Of a DNA stretch of 64,000 nt, positions 46,559 through 55,741 are shown piece by piece. How positions within the stretch are numbered: position 1 is the first letter of the stretch; every line of letters begins with the position of its first letter. A program made the translations under genes and the position numbers. The DNA lies in the NCBI RefSeq assembly GCF_034064985.1, contig NZ_CP139249.1, forward strand, positions 2,046,001 through 2,110,000. The letters run 5' to 3'. The notes below the pieces were generated by a model that was given only the letters and a program-made list of their open reading frames with translations, was not told the DNA's origin and did no database searches. Source of the DNA: Acinetobacter pittii (GTDB taxonomy: Bacteria > Pseudomonadota > Gammaproteobacteria > Pseudomonadales > Moraxellaceae).

Positions 46559-47332
46559 CTAAATCGCTTTTAGCAAGTTCTCAAAATTTTGTGAGGTGAT
46601 CATTGCAATTTCCTCAACCGATTTATCATATACATCACTGAGCGCTTTGGCTACATAAGGCACATATTTTGGCTCATTTGTTTTACCACGATATGGAACA
46701 GGGGCTAAATATGGACTATCTGTTTCAATTAAAAGACGGTCTAGAGGGACCTGTTTAGCTACATCTCTTAGATCTTGCGCGTTCTTAAATGACACAATAC
46801 CGGAAAAAGAAATGTAATAACCACAATCCAGCACAGCTTTAGCCGTTTCCCAATCTTCAGTAAAACAATGCAGAATTCCATGTGTTGAGTGTTCAGCACG
46901 AATAATATCTACCGTATCATGCTTTGCTGAACGGGTATGAACGACAACTGGTTTTTTTACAATTTTTGAAGCTTGGATATGTCTTGCAAAACATGCCTTT
47001 TGCTCCTCAATGAAATCTGTACTGTGATAATAATCCAGTCCAGTTTCACCTAAAGCCCACACCTTTTCTGATTGAGCTAAGTCAATTAAATATTCAGTTG
47101 TTGCGCGTTCCATAGTGTCCACATCCTCACAAGGATGTACGCCGACCGTATAACCAACGTCTTCATGTTTTTTTGCAATTTCTGCTAGTGCAATATGGTC
47201 ATCTAGATCTACGGAAATTGCCATAAACTTAGACACTCCTTCTGCTCGCGCTGCTGCAAGCGCAAGGTCCAGATCACCGCTATAAGGCGTTAAATCTAAC
47301 ATCGTTAAATGGCAATGCGTATCAACAAACAC
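46559..47332 (-). CDS. tatD: TatD family metal-dependent hydrolase
   Basis: The 257-residue TIM-barrel hydrolase starts FVDTHCHL, with the HxH metal motif. Further ligands are in ALGETGLDYYH, VVHTRSA and LHCFTE, and in LLIETDSPYLAP near the C-terminus. TatD-type enzymes act as 3'-5' exonucleases or D-aminoacyl-tRNA deacylase-like hydrolases. The start is GTG 47332, with AGGAAAG upstream; no ATG fits the family N-terminus. The order holB-pilZ-tatD is common in gammaproteobacteria (YcfH branch). Confidence 0.93.
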   Translation of the reverse strand: MFVDTHCHLTMLDLTPYSGDLDLALAAARAEGVSKFMAISVDLDDHIALAEIAKKHEDVGYTVGVHPCEDVDTMERATTEYLIDLAQSEKVWALGETGLDYYHSTDFIEEQKACFARHIQASKIVKKPVVVHTRSAKHDTVDIIRAEHSTHGILHCFTEDWETAKAVLDCGYYISFSGIVSFKNAQDLRDVAKQVPLDRLLIETDSPYLAPVPYRGKTNEPKYVPYVAKALSDVYDKSVEEIAMITSQNFENLLKAI

Positions 47333-47349
47333 TTTTCTTTCCTATTTAA

Positions 47350-47694
47350 TTACATGGCATAACTTGGGCGGTCTAGAGACATACTACCAGCCAAAACTCG
47401 TTCTGCCTCGTTTTTATAGTAAATTCCCTTATCTCCACTTAATTGAATAGCAAAACCTTGAGGTTTAAATCCACTTTGCTTATGGGAGATCCAGATTACC
47501 TTACCTGTTAGAGGAATTTTTTGAGACTGCTCAGGCAAAGTTGCCAAAATGAAAATTTCTTGTCCCATCTTTACCTTTTGTTTTGATGGTACGAATAGAC
47601 CTCCACCTTGCACATATCCCATATAGCTTGCTTGTAAAGTAGCTTTATCAGGAATATTTACCTGAATAATTCCCCCCATTTGCGGCTGCATCAT
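47350..47694 (-). CDS. PilZ domain protein
   Basis: This 114-residue PilZ domain protein is encoded between holB and tatD, as pilZ is in Pseudomonas aeruginosa, where that protein is needed for type IV pilus biogenesis. The RxxxR and DxSxxG c-di-GMP motifs are not obvious (the region reads ATLQASYMGYVQGGGLFVPS), which suggests the non-binding PilZ type. GGGGAAG precedes ATGATG at 47694. A pilus-assembly role is inferred from synteny. Confidence 0.85.
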   Translation of the reverse strand: MMQPQMGGIIQVNIPDKATLQASYMGYVQGGGLFVPSKQKVKMGQEIFILATLPEQSQKIPLTGKVIWISHKQSGFKPQGFAIQLSGDKGIYYKNEAERVLAGSMSLDRPSYAM

Positions 47695-47701
47695 CTTCCC
47701 C

Positions 47702-48682
47702 TTAAATATTCATTAATATTATAAACAACTGATCTATAATTAGTTGAGTTTGTACATTTTGCTCAACAAGCTTTTTTGCTTGTTGTAATTCATTATAAAT
47801 ATTAAATAAGCTTTCTAAATCATAATATGAGCTTAACTGATCAAAATTTAAATCAGTATTTTTTTGTGGCTGATTTAGCTTGACACAAATTAAATCACCC
47901 AACAAGTATTCAAAAAGCATTATAAAATCACTAAAACTTAATTCTTTTTGCCATTTGCCTGAGAAAAATAAAGGCATATTTTTTTGAGCAACGATTTTAA
48001 GCCAATCATTTAAGAAAATTTGTCTTTTCGCAAACCAGTCACTTTGAGCAATTTCTATTGCTTGTAAAGGCATATCATTAGATAAGCCAAGCAGTAAATC
48101 AGGCTGCACTTCTGCAAGTTCAGTTAAATGCTCATTCAAATATGATGTAGCTTGCTCGTAGGAGATACGATCCAAAGCAAAATGCTGTAAACGGCTACGA
48201 ATAGTGGCTGGTAATTTAAGGTAGTGATCAGCCAGCAAAATTAAAACAACACGCTCGCCTGGTTCTTCTAAAGTCTTTAGTAAAGCATTTGAAGATGCCA
48301 AATTAAGTGCTTCAGCAGGCTCAATCACAATAACGCGCCAACCTTCTCCCGTTTGTTGTACGAAAGGTAGTAAGTCACGAATCTTTTCTATTTTAATCTT
48401 TGCATTCTGTTTTTTATTTTCTTCATCCGTTGTGATATGAACATAATTGGGATGAGTGTCTGATTTTAACCATTGGCAACTACTACATTCACCACAAGGG
48501 CCTTGTGGCTGCTTATTTAAACAAAGCACCCATGCTAAAAAATGCTTAGCAAAAGCATGTTTCCCGCACCCTTGCTTGCCGTAAAATAAGAGACCATGGC
48601 CAATATTGGGAAACCTTGTAGTCAAGGTATCCCATGTTGTTTGCTGCCAAGGATAAACCTTTGAAGTTACATTCGGATTCAT
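47702..48682 (-). CDS. holB: DNA polymerase III subunit delta'
   Basis: The 326-residue clamp-loader subunit shows a modified P-loop (GKQGCGKHAFAKHF), a zinc module (CLNKQPQGPCGECSSCQWL) and the AAA+ blocks VIVIEPAEALNLASSNALLK and TLEEPGERVVLILLAD. HolB serves in the DnaX clamp-loading complex. It has the conserved neighbours kdsB upstream (14 bases) and pilZ downstream (7 bases). Confidence 0.95.
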   Translation of the reverse strand: MNPNVTSKVYPWQQTTWDTLTTRFPNIGHGLLFYGKQGCGKHAFAKHFLAWVLCLNKQPQGPCGECSSCQWLKSDTHPNYVHITTDEENKKQNAKIKIEKIRDLLPFVQQTGEGWRVIVIEPAEALNLASSNALLKTLEEPGERVVLILLADHYLKLPATIRSRLQHFALDRISYEQATSYLNEHLTELAEVQPDLLLGLSNDMPLQAIEIAQSDWFAKRQIFLNDWLKIVAQKNMPLFFSGKWQKELSFSDFIMLFEYLLGDLICVKLNQPQKNTDLNFDQLSSYYDLESLFNIYNELQQAKKLVEQNVQTQLIIDQLFIILMNI

Positions 48683-48695
48683 TAAAAATTAACGC

Positions 48696-49457
48696 TTATT
48701 CAAAAGATTCAACAGGCATATTATTTAAGCGATCAAGATCAGCTTGAGTGTCCACACCGGGTGGTAAATTTGCTTCGGCTACAGCGATTGCAATTCGATG
48801 ACCATTTTCTAAAACACGTAATTGTTCAAGACTCTCAAGCTTTTCAAGCTTACCCATATCCCATGTTACATATTCTTGTAATAAGTTCACTCGATAAGCA
48901 TATAAACCTAAATGACGAAATGCTTGTGAATGTAAAGTCGGTTCATCATGCTTAGCCCCATCTCGATCATAAGGAATGGTAGCCCGGCTAAAATATAATG
49001 CTTCATTTTGCTTAGACATGACTACTTTTACAATACTGTCCCGCTGGAACTCATCTAAGGTATGAATCGGCTCACACAACGTAGACATTGAACAATTTGG
49101 TTTATCTACCAAAAGTTTTGCAACTTGTTGAACAAGTTGAGCTGGCAACAAAGGTTCATCACCTTGAACATTTACAATAATATCGTCTGCATCCCAGCCT
49201 TTAATACGAGCAACTTCACTTAAACGGTCTGTACCTGAGGGATGATCAGCGCTGGTAAGAACTACATCAACTCCATTTGCACGGCAAATCTCAGCAATAC
49301 GCTCGTCATCTGTTGCCACACACAGATCATCAAAACCTTCGACTTTTTTTGCCTGATCCACTACACGTAAAATCATAGGACGGTTATGAATAAGCAACAA
49401 TGGTTTACCTGGCAAACGCGAACTTGAGAAGCGTGCTGGAATGACGATGTGTTTCAT
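48696..49457 (-). CDS. kdsB: 3-deoxy-manno-octulosonate cytidylyltransferase
   Basis: This 253-residue CMP-Kdo synthetase begins [19 protein letters not shown], the nucleotide-binding signature. It has the conserved [15 protein letters not shown] and EAHLPPGVDT-like segment ([10 protein letters not shown]). It activates Kdo for LPS or lipooligosaccharide core synthesis. It is nine bases from lpxK and part of the exbB-exbD-msbA-lpxK-kdsB envelope operon. Confidence 0.96.
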   Translation of the reverse strand: MKHIVIPARFSSSRLPGKPLLLIHNRPMILRVVDQAKKVEGFDDLCVATDDERIAEICRANGVDVVLTSADHPSGTDRLSEVARIKGWDADDIIVNVQGDEPLLPAQLVQQVAKLLVDKPNCSMSTLCEPIHTLDEFQRDSIVKVVMSKQNEALYFSRATIPYDRDGAKHDEPTLHSQAFRHLGLYAYRVNLLQEYVTWDMGKLEKLESLEQLRVLENGHRIAIAVAEANLPPGVDTQADLDRLNNMPVESFE

Positions 49458-49466
49458 TTTTTCTAC

Positions 49467-50477
49467 CTAAGATAATTGAATATCAAGTTTTTGCAATTGC
49501 TGTTTTAAAACCTCATAACACTGTGGAGACAGGACGGCTTTAACAGGAACCACCCAAATAGACTGTTTAAATTCAGGATGCTTTTCAAGTAATGGCAATA
49601 GTTTAACTGCATCTTTTTCAGTTGTAATAAGTGGCAGCTCGTCATTAAAAATTAAATCATTGATTGTGTAATCATGATGATCACGAAATGCATGCTCTTG
49701 AAATTGTTTTAAACCCAGATCTTTAAGTGTTTGATAAAAGCGCTGAGGAAAGCCAATCCCGACTACAGCGTGATAACTATTCTCAGGATTAAAATTGGGT
49801 TTAGAACTAGACAAAGGATTGAGTAAATATGGCTGTCCTGTCTCGAGATGCATGTTTAATTCTGTAGCAGGTTTATGAGTATGCTCAATCACTGTTCCAG
49901 TTTCTAAACGTTCAACAGGCTCTCGCAGATAGCCTTCAGGTAATAATTTTTTATTCCCTAAACCTCGATTTTGATCCAGTACAATCCACTCGATTTGTCG
50001 TCCCAGTGCCCAATGCTGCAACCCATCATCACTAATAATTAAATCTACTGATGTTGATGCTAATAAAAGTTCAATTGCAGCCTGTCTATTAGGACCCACT
50101 GCCATTGCTACACTTGTTGATTGAACAATTAATGCAGGCTCATCTCCAACCTGATTTGCTTGAGCACCCGAAGTAACCAACATTGGAAAAGGACCATTAC
50201 CCCCATATCCCCGACTAATTACCCCTACTTTTACATTATGCTGTTGTAGATAATTCACCAGTTGTATTAGTAAGGGAGTTTTTCCACTTCCACCTACTGT
50301 GATATTCCCTATAACCATCACAGGCACGGGTGCTTTATAAACTTGCTTAAAACCCGAATTATAAAGATTACGATTGAATAGGAACCCAGCGCGATACAAG
50401 CAAGACAATGGACGTAAAGCAATCAACCAACTCGATTGCTTATTCCATGCATTTTGGATCAGCTGGGCTAATGACAT
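49467..50477 (-). CDS. lpxK: Tetraacyldisaccharide 4'-kinase LpxK
   Basis: The 336-residue membrane-associated kinase has Walker A ITVGGSGKTPLLIQL near residue 58, and the segments GVISRGYGG and LIISDDGLQHWAL that carry catalytic Asp residues. It phosphorylates the lipid A precursor at position 4'. It lies between msbA and kdsB with two- and nine-base gaps. This cluster joins late lipid A synthesis and export. Confidence 0.96.
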   Translation of the reverse strand: MSLAQLIQNAWNKQSSWLIALRPLSCLYRAGFLFNRNLYNSGFKQVYKAPVPVMVIGNITVGGSGKTPLLIQLVNYLQQHNVKVGVISRGYGGNGPFPMLVTSGAQANQVGDEPALIVQSTSVAMAVGPNRQAAIELLLASTSVDLIISDDGLQHWALGRQIEWIVLDQNRGLGNKKLLPEGYLREPVERLETGTVIEHTHKPATELNMHLETGQPYLLNPLSSSKPNFNPENSYHAVVGIGFPQRFYQTLKDLGLKQFQEHAFRDHHDYTINDLIFNDELPLITTEKDAVKLLPLLEKHPEFKQSIWVVPVKAVLSPQCYEVLKQQLQKLDIQLS

Positions 50478-50479
50478 GC

Positions 50480-52207
50480 TTAGTTATCCTCGAAATTACG
50501 CTGATGTAATTGATAATAAGCACCATGTTTTGCAAGAAGTTCTTGGTGGGTACCTTGTTCAACAATTTGCCCTTGATCCATTACTACAATACGATCAGCA
50601 TTTTCAATTGTTGATAAACGATGAGCAATAACAATAGTTGTACGATCTTGCATCGCTTCATCAAATGCTTGCTGAATAAAATGTTCAGATTCATTATCTA
50701 GAGCACTTGTAGCTTCATCTAAAATTAAAATTGGAGCATTTTTTAGAATTGCTCGAGCAATAGCAATTCGCTGACGTTGTCCACCTGATAAGTTGAGACC
50801 TTGTGCACCTAAGACAGTATCATAACCATTTGGTAAATTCATAATAAAGTCATGTGCATATGCAGCTCTTGCAGCCGCATGAATTTCCTCATCTGAGGCA
50901 CCCTGCAACTGACCATAAGCAATATTTTCGCGAACAGTACGGTTAAACAATACAACTTGTTGATTTACCATTGCGATTTGTGTACGCAGACAAGAAAGAT
51001 CAATATCATTAATTGGCACATTATCTAAATAAATTTGCCCACTTGATACTTCTTGGAAACGTACCAACATATTAACTAATGAGCTTTTACCAGCACCTGA
51101 ACGTCCAACTAATGCTACAGTTTGACCTGGAAGAATATCTAGAGAGAAGTCTTTAATCGCTTGTACACCATCAGCATAATTTAATGCTACATGATCAAAA
51201 CGAATCGCACCATTTAATTTAGGTTTCAAATGGCCATTATTTTGCTCTTCAGGCAAATCTAATAGTTCAAAAACAGAGTGAGCTGCAGCTAAACCGCGTT
51301 GTAACTTTTCATTAACATCAGTCAGGTTTTTTACCGGTTTTGCTAATAAACCAGCAGCTGTAATATAAGCCACGAACTCACCAGCACTTGTATTACCTAA
51401 AATCTGTGGTCGCAAAGCTAACCATACAATAAGGGCCATAGCACAAGCCATCACCACTTGAACCACGGGGCTATTCAGGTTTTGCACAATTACCATTTTC
51501 AGACCACGTTTTAAGTTTTCTTCCGATGACTTATAGAATCGTGCTTGTTCAGACTCCTCACCTGCAAAACTTTTTACTACCGCATTACCGTTAATACTTT
51601 CTTGAACAACATGATTCACATCACCCATCGTATCTTGGACTTGTAAAGAAAGCTTTCGCATTCGTTTTGAAGCTTTACGTACCAATACACCAATGACTGG
51701 TAAAAATACAAATATACATAGAGTCAGGCGCCAATTGGTATAAAACAGATAACCCAATAATCCCAATGTAATCATCCCATCCCTAACGATGGTTCTTAAT
51801 GATTCCGAAGAAGCTGCCGTTAGCTGCTCAACGTTATACATAATCTTGGCAGTAATATGGCCAGATGAATTATCAAGGTAATATTGTGCTGGTAGTCTTA
51901 AAAGTTTGGCATAAACTTCTTGGCGAATACTAAAAACTAAACTACGTGAAATCACCGCAGTATAGTAACCGCCCATAAATAGGCCTAAACCACGGAAAAA
52001 AACCAATAAAATGATTAATAATGGGAACCAATCCAAATCACCTCTACTGCTATTTTGGATTGCATCAATAATAAATTTAATCAATTTAGCAACGGAGACT
52101 TCTGTTGCTGAGTTAATACCGAACCCGATAAGTACTAATAAGGCCACGCCCCAATAAGGTTTTAAATAGGCTATGAGACGCAAATAAACCTTAAAATCTT
52201 GATTCAC
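50480..52207 (-). CDS. msbA: Lipid A export ATP-binding/permease protein MsbA
   Basis: This 575-residue ABC exporter half-transporter has six membrane helices in the first 320 residues. The nucleotide-binding domain has Walker A LVGRSGAGKSSLV, signature LNLSGGQRQR, Walker B ILILDEATSALD and the switch His in VIAHRLST. It flips core-lipid A across the inner membrane. The start is GTG 52207, overlapping the exbD stop by four bases (GTGA), a coupling arrangement. Confidence 0.96.
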   Translation of the reverse strand: MNQDFKVYLRLIAYLKPYWGVALLVLIGFGINSATEVSVAKLIKFIIDAIQNSSRGDLDWFPLLIILLVFFRGLGLFMGGYYTAVISRSLVFSIRQEVYAKLLRLPAQYYLDNSSGHITAKIMYNVEQLTAASSESLRTIVRDGMITLGLLGYLFYTNWRLTLCIFVFLPVIGVLVRKASKRMRKLSLQVQDTMGDVNHVVQESINGNAVVKSFAGEESEQARFYKSSEENLKRGLKMVIVQNLNSPVVQVVMACAMALIVWLALRPQILGNTSAGEFVAYITAAGLLAKPVKNLTDVNEKLQRGLAAAHSVFELLDLPEEQNNGHLKPKLNGAIRFDHVALNYADGVQAIKDFSLDILPGQTVALVGRSGAGKSSLVNMLVRFQEVSSGQIYLDNVPINDIDLSCLRTQIAMVNQQVVLFNRTVRENIAYGQLQGASDEEIHAAARAAYAHDFIMNLPNGYDTVLGAQGLNLSGGQRQRIAIARAILKNAPILILDEATSALDNESEHFIQQAFDEAMQDRTTIVIAHRLSTIENADRIVVMDQGQIVEQGTHQELLAKHGAYYQLHQRNFEDN

Positions 52208-52632
52208 TCAGAAAAACCTCTAGAAGGAACTTTGGTACTAATATTGATGTTAACAAAACCGAGTTGTCCTGCTACATCCATAACGCGAATTACATCCTGA
52301 TGAGACGCTTTGGCATCCGCAGCAATGATGAACATAAAATCACGGCGCTCTTGAGCAACTTGCTTAATCGCAGTACTCAGATCAGCAACCTCTTTAGACG
52401 AAAGTGCCTGACCATTTACAGCATAATGACCAGCAGAGTCTACCACGACTTCAATTTTGTGATCGTACTGTTTTGGTGGAACACCTTGGGCATCTGGTAA
52501 AGTTAAATTGATGCGACTTGGCTGATTAAAAGTGGTAGATAACAATAAAAACACTAGAATGAACAGTAAACAATCAATCATAGGCGTTAGATTGATATGA
52601 ATATCTTCGACCTGAGAACGTTTAAACTTCAT
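52204..52632 (-). CDS. exbD: ExbD/TolR family protein (MsbA-linked)
   Basis: The 142-residue protein has the pore motif NLTPMIDCLLFILVFLLLST with the conserved Asp, and a periplasmic domain ending VAGQLGFVNINISTKV. It is the third ExbD in the window. Encoded between exbB and msbA with no tonB nearby, it may energise an envelope process related to lipid A or capsule rather than TonB receptors. That role is inferred from context only. Confidence 0.92.
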   Translation of the reverse strand: MKFKRSQVEDIHINLTPMIDCLLFILVFLLLSTTFNQPSRINLTLPDAQGVPPKQYDHKIEVVVDSAGHYAVNGQALSSKEVADLSTAIKQVAQERRDFMFIIAADAKASHQDVIRVMDVAGQLGFVNINISTKVPSRGFSE

Positions 52633-52647
52633 ATTGTTCCCTACCCA

Positions 52648-53283
52648 TCAACCAACACGGCGATGTTCTTGCACAGCTGAAGAACGTTTGTAAAACAACG
52701 ATGCATGAAAGAGTGTAGATTGCTGTTCTAACTCCGCAACATAATCTTGCACCACTCTTTGGAAATAGCGATATGCGATTAGAGCTGGAATCGCAATTAA
52801 CATTCCAACAGCTGTGGTAATAAGCGCTTTAGAGATACCTGGAATCATTAAACTTGGGCTACCAGCCGATCCAAAATCAATCACAAGAAATGATTCAATA
52901 ATCCCGACTACTGTACCAAGCAGCCCTAATAAAGGTGCCACCGCACTCAAAGTTCCTAAGAAATTAATATTTTTTTCTAAATAAGAAATTTCTTGAGAAG
53001 CTGCCACTTCCATTTGCGCACGTGCAAATTGCTCACCATGCTCACGATAATCAAAACCTGCTTTTAAAATGTGGGCCAATGCGCTGTTCTGGACTTCTAC
53101 ATTTTGTTCTATATTTTCCACAATATCTTCAGTTCTTAAAGAACTATCATCAATTAATGCTTTGGGTAGAACTTGTGAACGTCTTAACCGAACAAAACGT
53201 TCAATGCTGATCGCAACAGTTAAAATTGAGCATAGAATTAAAGGCAGCATCAACCATCCACCCGCTCTCACAAGTTCCCACAT
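52648..53283 (-). CDS. exbB: MotA/TolQ/ExbB proton channel family protein (MsbA-linked)
   Basis: The 211-residue protein has an N-terminal helix (GGWLMLPLILCSILTVAISI) and the TolQ/ExbB core NFLGTLSAVAPLLGLLGTVVG, followed by ALITTAVGMLIAIPALIAY. It lacks the signal-like extension of the other ExbB. It pairs with the adjacent ExbD (15-base gap). An exbB-exbD pair directly ahead of msbA-lpxK is conserved in several gammaproteobacteria. Confidence 0.93.
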   Translation of the reverse strand: MWELVRAGGWLMLPLILCSILTVAISIERFVRLRRSQVLPKALIDDSSLRTEDIVENIEQNVEVQNSALAHILKAGFDYREHGEQFARAQMEVAASQEISYLEKNINFLGTLSAVAPLLGLLGTVVGIIESFLVIDFGSAGSPSLMIPGISKALITTAVGMLIAIPALIAYRYFQRVVQDYVAELEQQSTLFHASLFYKRSSAVQEHRRVG

Positions 53284-53333
53284 ATCTTCTTCCCCAAGAA
53301 TATAAAATTAGAAATATATGACCCAAATGTAAA

Positions 53334-54221
53334 TTAATCAGGCAAACAAATATTTAAAATGCCATCTAACTCATCTAAGGTATGGTAATGAATAACAAGC
53401 TTACCCTTACCTTTTTGATTATGATCAATTTTCACATTAGCGCCAAAACGCTCTGATAATTTTTGTGTCAATTGTTCAATATCTGGTGCTACAGGTGCTT
53501 TTTCCTTCTCCTGCTTAGGCTCACTTCTATCACGCACCAATTGCTCTGTTTGACGAACAGATAATCCTTTTTCAATTACAATTTTAGCAATGTCTAATTG
53601 ATCTTTACCCTTTAACGTCAAGATAGCTCGAGCATGTCCCATATCAAGCTGACCTTGTTGCATGAAATCTTTAATTTCTTCCGCCAAACTCAACAAACGA
53701 AGTAAATTACTTACTGTAGTACGTGCTTTCCCTACTGTGTCAGCAATTTCTTGATGGCTCAAACCGAATTCATCATGAAAACGCTGTAAAGCTATTGCTT
53801 GATCAATCGGATTTAAATCTTGGCGTTGAATATTCTCAATGAGCGCTAAAGCGATAGCAACCTGATCATTTAAATCACGAACAATTGCAGGAATTTCAGT
53901 TAAACCCGCAAGTTGTGCTGCACGCCAGCGACGCTCACCCGCAATGATTTCATATGGGTGCGCTTCATCATCAACTGGACGAATTACAATAGGTTGCATT
54001 ACCCCATGTTTTTCAATAGAAGAAGCTAACTCTTGTAAATCATGCTCATGAATAAAACGACGTGGTTGATATTCACCACGTTTTAATAAATTTACATCAA
54101 TTTGCTTTAACTGTCCGTGGTCAAGCGCCTGTGCTTCAAGTTGTAATTTTTCTTTTTGAATTGAACCAAGTAATGCATCTAAACCACGTCCTTTAGCCAA
54201 TCCGCGTTTTTTGATGCTCAT
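53334..54221 (-). CDS. parB: Chromosome partitioning protein ParB
   Basis: The 295-residue ParB has the N-terminal ParA-interacting segment (KKRGLAKGRGLDALLG), the CTP-binding box GERRWRAAQLAGLTEIPAIV, a central helix-turn-helix (LSHQEIADTVGKARTTVSNL) and a C-terminal dimerisation domain. It loads at parS sites near the origin and works with ParA. Its ATG overlaps the parA stop by four bases. An imperfect parS-like 16-mer lies upstream at 55700-55715. Confidence 0.96.
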   Translation of the reverse strand: MSIKKRGLAKGRGLDALLGSIQKEKLQLEAQALDHGQLKQIDVNLLKRGEYQPRRFIHEHDLQELASSIEKHGVMQPIVIRPVDDEAHPYEIIAGERRWRAAQLAGLTEIPAIVRDLNDQVAIALALIENIQRQDLNPIDQAIALQRFHDEFGLSHQEIADTVGKARTTVSNLLRLLSLAEEIKDFMQQGQLDMGHARAILTLKGKDQLDIAKIVIEKGLSVRQTEQLVRDRSEPKQEKEKAPVAPDIEQLTQKLSERFGANVKIDHNQKGKGKLVIHYHTLDELDGILNICLPD

Positions 54222-55000
54222 ACTTTACTTCCTTTCTTCACTTTACTTTTCTTTAACATCTCAGCTGCAAGATTTAAGTATGCAACTGCACCTTTAGAAC
54301 TTTTCTCAAAATAGATCACAGGTAAACCATGCGCTGGTGCTTCTGCTAAGCGGACATTACGTGGAACAACGGTATCATAAAGTTTTTTACCGAAATACTG
54401 CTCTAGCTCCGCAGATACATCACGTGTTAAAGCATTTCGTGCATCGTACATTGTACGTAATACACCAATAATTTCTAAATCAGGATTTAATGCTTTTTGA
54501 ATACGATCAATAGTCTGCGTTAAATCAGCCAAACCCTCTAGCGCATAATACTCGCATTGCATTGGAATGATTACACTATCTACAGCTGCCAAAGCATTAA
54601 CAGTAATCAAGCTCAAGCTTGGCGCACAATCCACAATGATAAAATCAAATGAGTTTCTAATTTCATTCAAAGCATTTTTTAGAATGAATTCACGACCCTC
54701 TTGCTCTGCAATAGCGAGTTCAACACCAGAAAGTTCACGATTAGAACCTAAAACTTTATATCCGACTTCTGCTTTTTGAATAGCTGTTTCAATTGGTACT
54801 TCGCCAAGTAGAACATCCGTAATGGAATACAAAAGATCGTTCTTTTGAATACCGGACCCCATCGTAGCATTACCTTGTGAATCCATATCCACAAGTAATA
54901 CACGTTTCTTTAATACAGCTAGAGACGCTGCAAGATTTACTGCAGTCGTTGTTTTACCAACACCACCCTTTTGGTTTGCAATCGCAATAATTTGAGCCAT
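54218..55000 (-). CDS. parA: Chromosome partitioning ATPase ParA (Soj)
   Basis: This 260-residue deviant-Walker ATPase begins AQIIAIANQKGGVGKTTTAVN, with the signature Lys in KGGVGKTT, the DMDSQGNAT motif and FIIVDCAPSL. The short form, lacking an N-terminal helix-turn-helix, is typical of chromosomal Soj. It lies 21 bases after rsmG. The rsmG-parA-parB order is common near replication origins in Gammaproteobacteria, although rnpA/rpmH-type origin neighbours are not in this window. Confidence 0.96.
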   Translation of the reverse strand: MAQIIAIANQKGGVGKTTTAVNLAASLAVLKKRVLLVDMDSQGNATMGSGIQKNDLLYSITDVLLGEVPIETAIQKAEVGYKVLGSNRELSGVELAIAEQEGREFILKNALNEIRNSFDFIIVDCAPSLSLITVNALAAVDSVIIPMQCEYYALEGLADLTQTIDRIQKALNPDLEIIGVLRTMYDARNALTRDVSAELEQYFGKKLYDTVVPRNVRLAEAPAHGLPVIYFEKSSKGAVAYLNLAAEMLKKSKVKKGSKV

Positions 55001-55021
55001 GGTAACCCTAATACTTTTTAT

Positions 55022-55654
55022 TTAAATACGTTGAAGTAAAAGTAAATGACGTTGTTCATCAAGTCTTGGTACATTAAGCTCAATCACTTTACATGAAAAG
55101 TCCTGCTTAAGTTGCTCAATTTCCTCAACTGGCACAACACCTTTCATTGCTGCAATTATACTGCTCTGATGTAAATATGGCTGAGCTGCATCTACAAAAT
55201 CCGTTAAAGAAGCAAAAGCGCGACTTGTAATCACATCAAATTGACCAAGCTCATCAATTGTATCTTGATTTTCAACGCGTGTTTGCACGGCCATTACGTT
55301 TTTAAGCTTAAGATCAGCAATAAACTGTTTCAAAAAACGAATTTTTTTACCATTTGAATCAAGCAATACACATGAGCGTTCCGGCTGACATAAAGCAATG
55401 ATCATGCCCGGCATACCACCACCTGTACCCACATCGAGCAAACGACCTGCTGGCAAATCTTTCAAAATACTTAGACTATCCAACAAATGCTTCACTAACA
55501 TTTCTTTCGGATCACGAATCGCTGTTAGATTATAAGCTTTGTTCCAAAGTACCAAAGCATCTTGATACTTCAACAATAATGTCAAAGCTTCATCGCTAAG
55601 CGATAAACCTAATTTTTGACTACCCTGTTGTAACTCTTGAAAAAACGGATGCAT
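55022..55654 (-). CDS. rsmG: 16S rRNA (guanine-527-N7)-methyltransferase RsmG
   Basis: This 210-residue Rossmann methyltransferase has the SAM motif LLDVGTGGGMPGMIIAL and the preceding NLTAIRDPKEMLVKHLLDSL block characteristic of RsmG/GidB. It methylates G527 of 16S rRNA. A minus-strand TATACT box at 55688-55693 lies about 35 bases upstream of the ATG and may be its -10. It heads the rsmG-parAB transcript. Confidence 0.96.
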   Translation of the reverse strand: MHPFFQELQQGSQKLGLSLSDEALTLLLKYQDALVLWNKAYNLTAIRDPKEMLVKHLLDSLSILKDLPAGRLLDVGTGGGMPGMIIALCQPERSCVLLDSNGKKIRFLKQFIADLKLKNVMAVQTRVENQDTIDELGQFDVITSRAFASLTDFVDAAQPYLHQSSIIAAMKGVVPVEEIEQLKQDFSCKVIELNVPRLDEQRHLLLLQRI

Positions 55655-55741
55655 AAACAGATAACATCTAAGTAAAATTTAAAACAAAGTATACCGATTT
55701 ATGCATCGTGGAACACTAGTTAACGATTAGGGATTACACAC

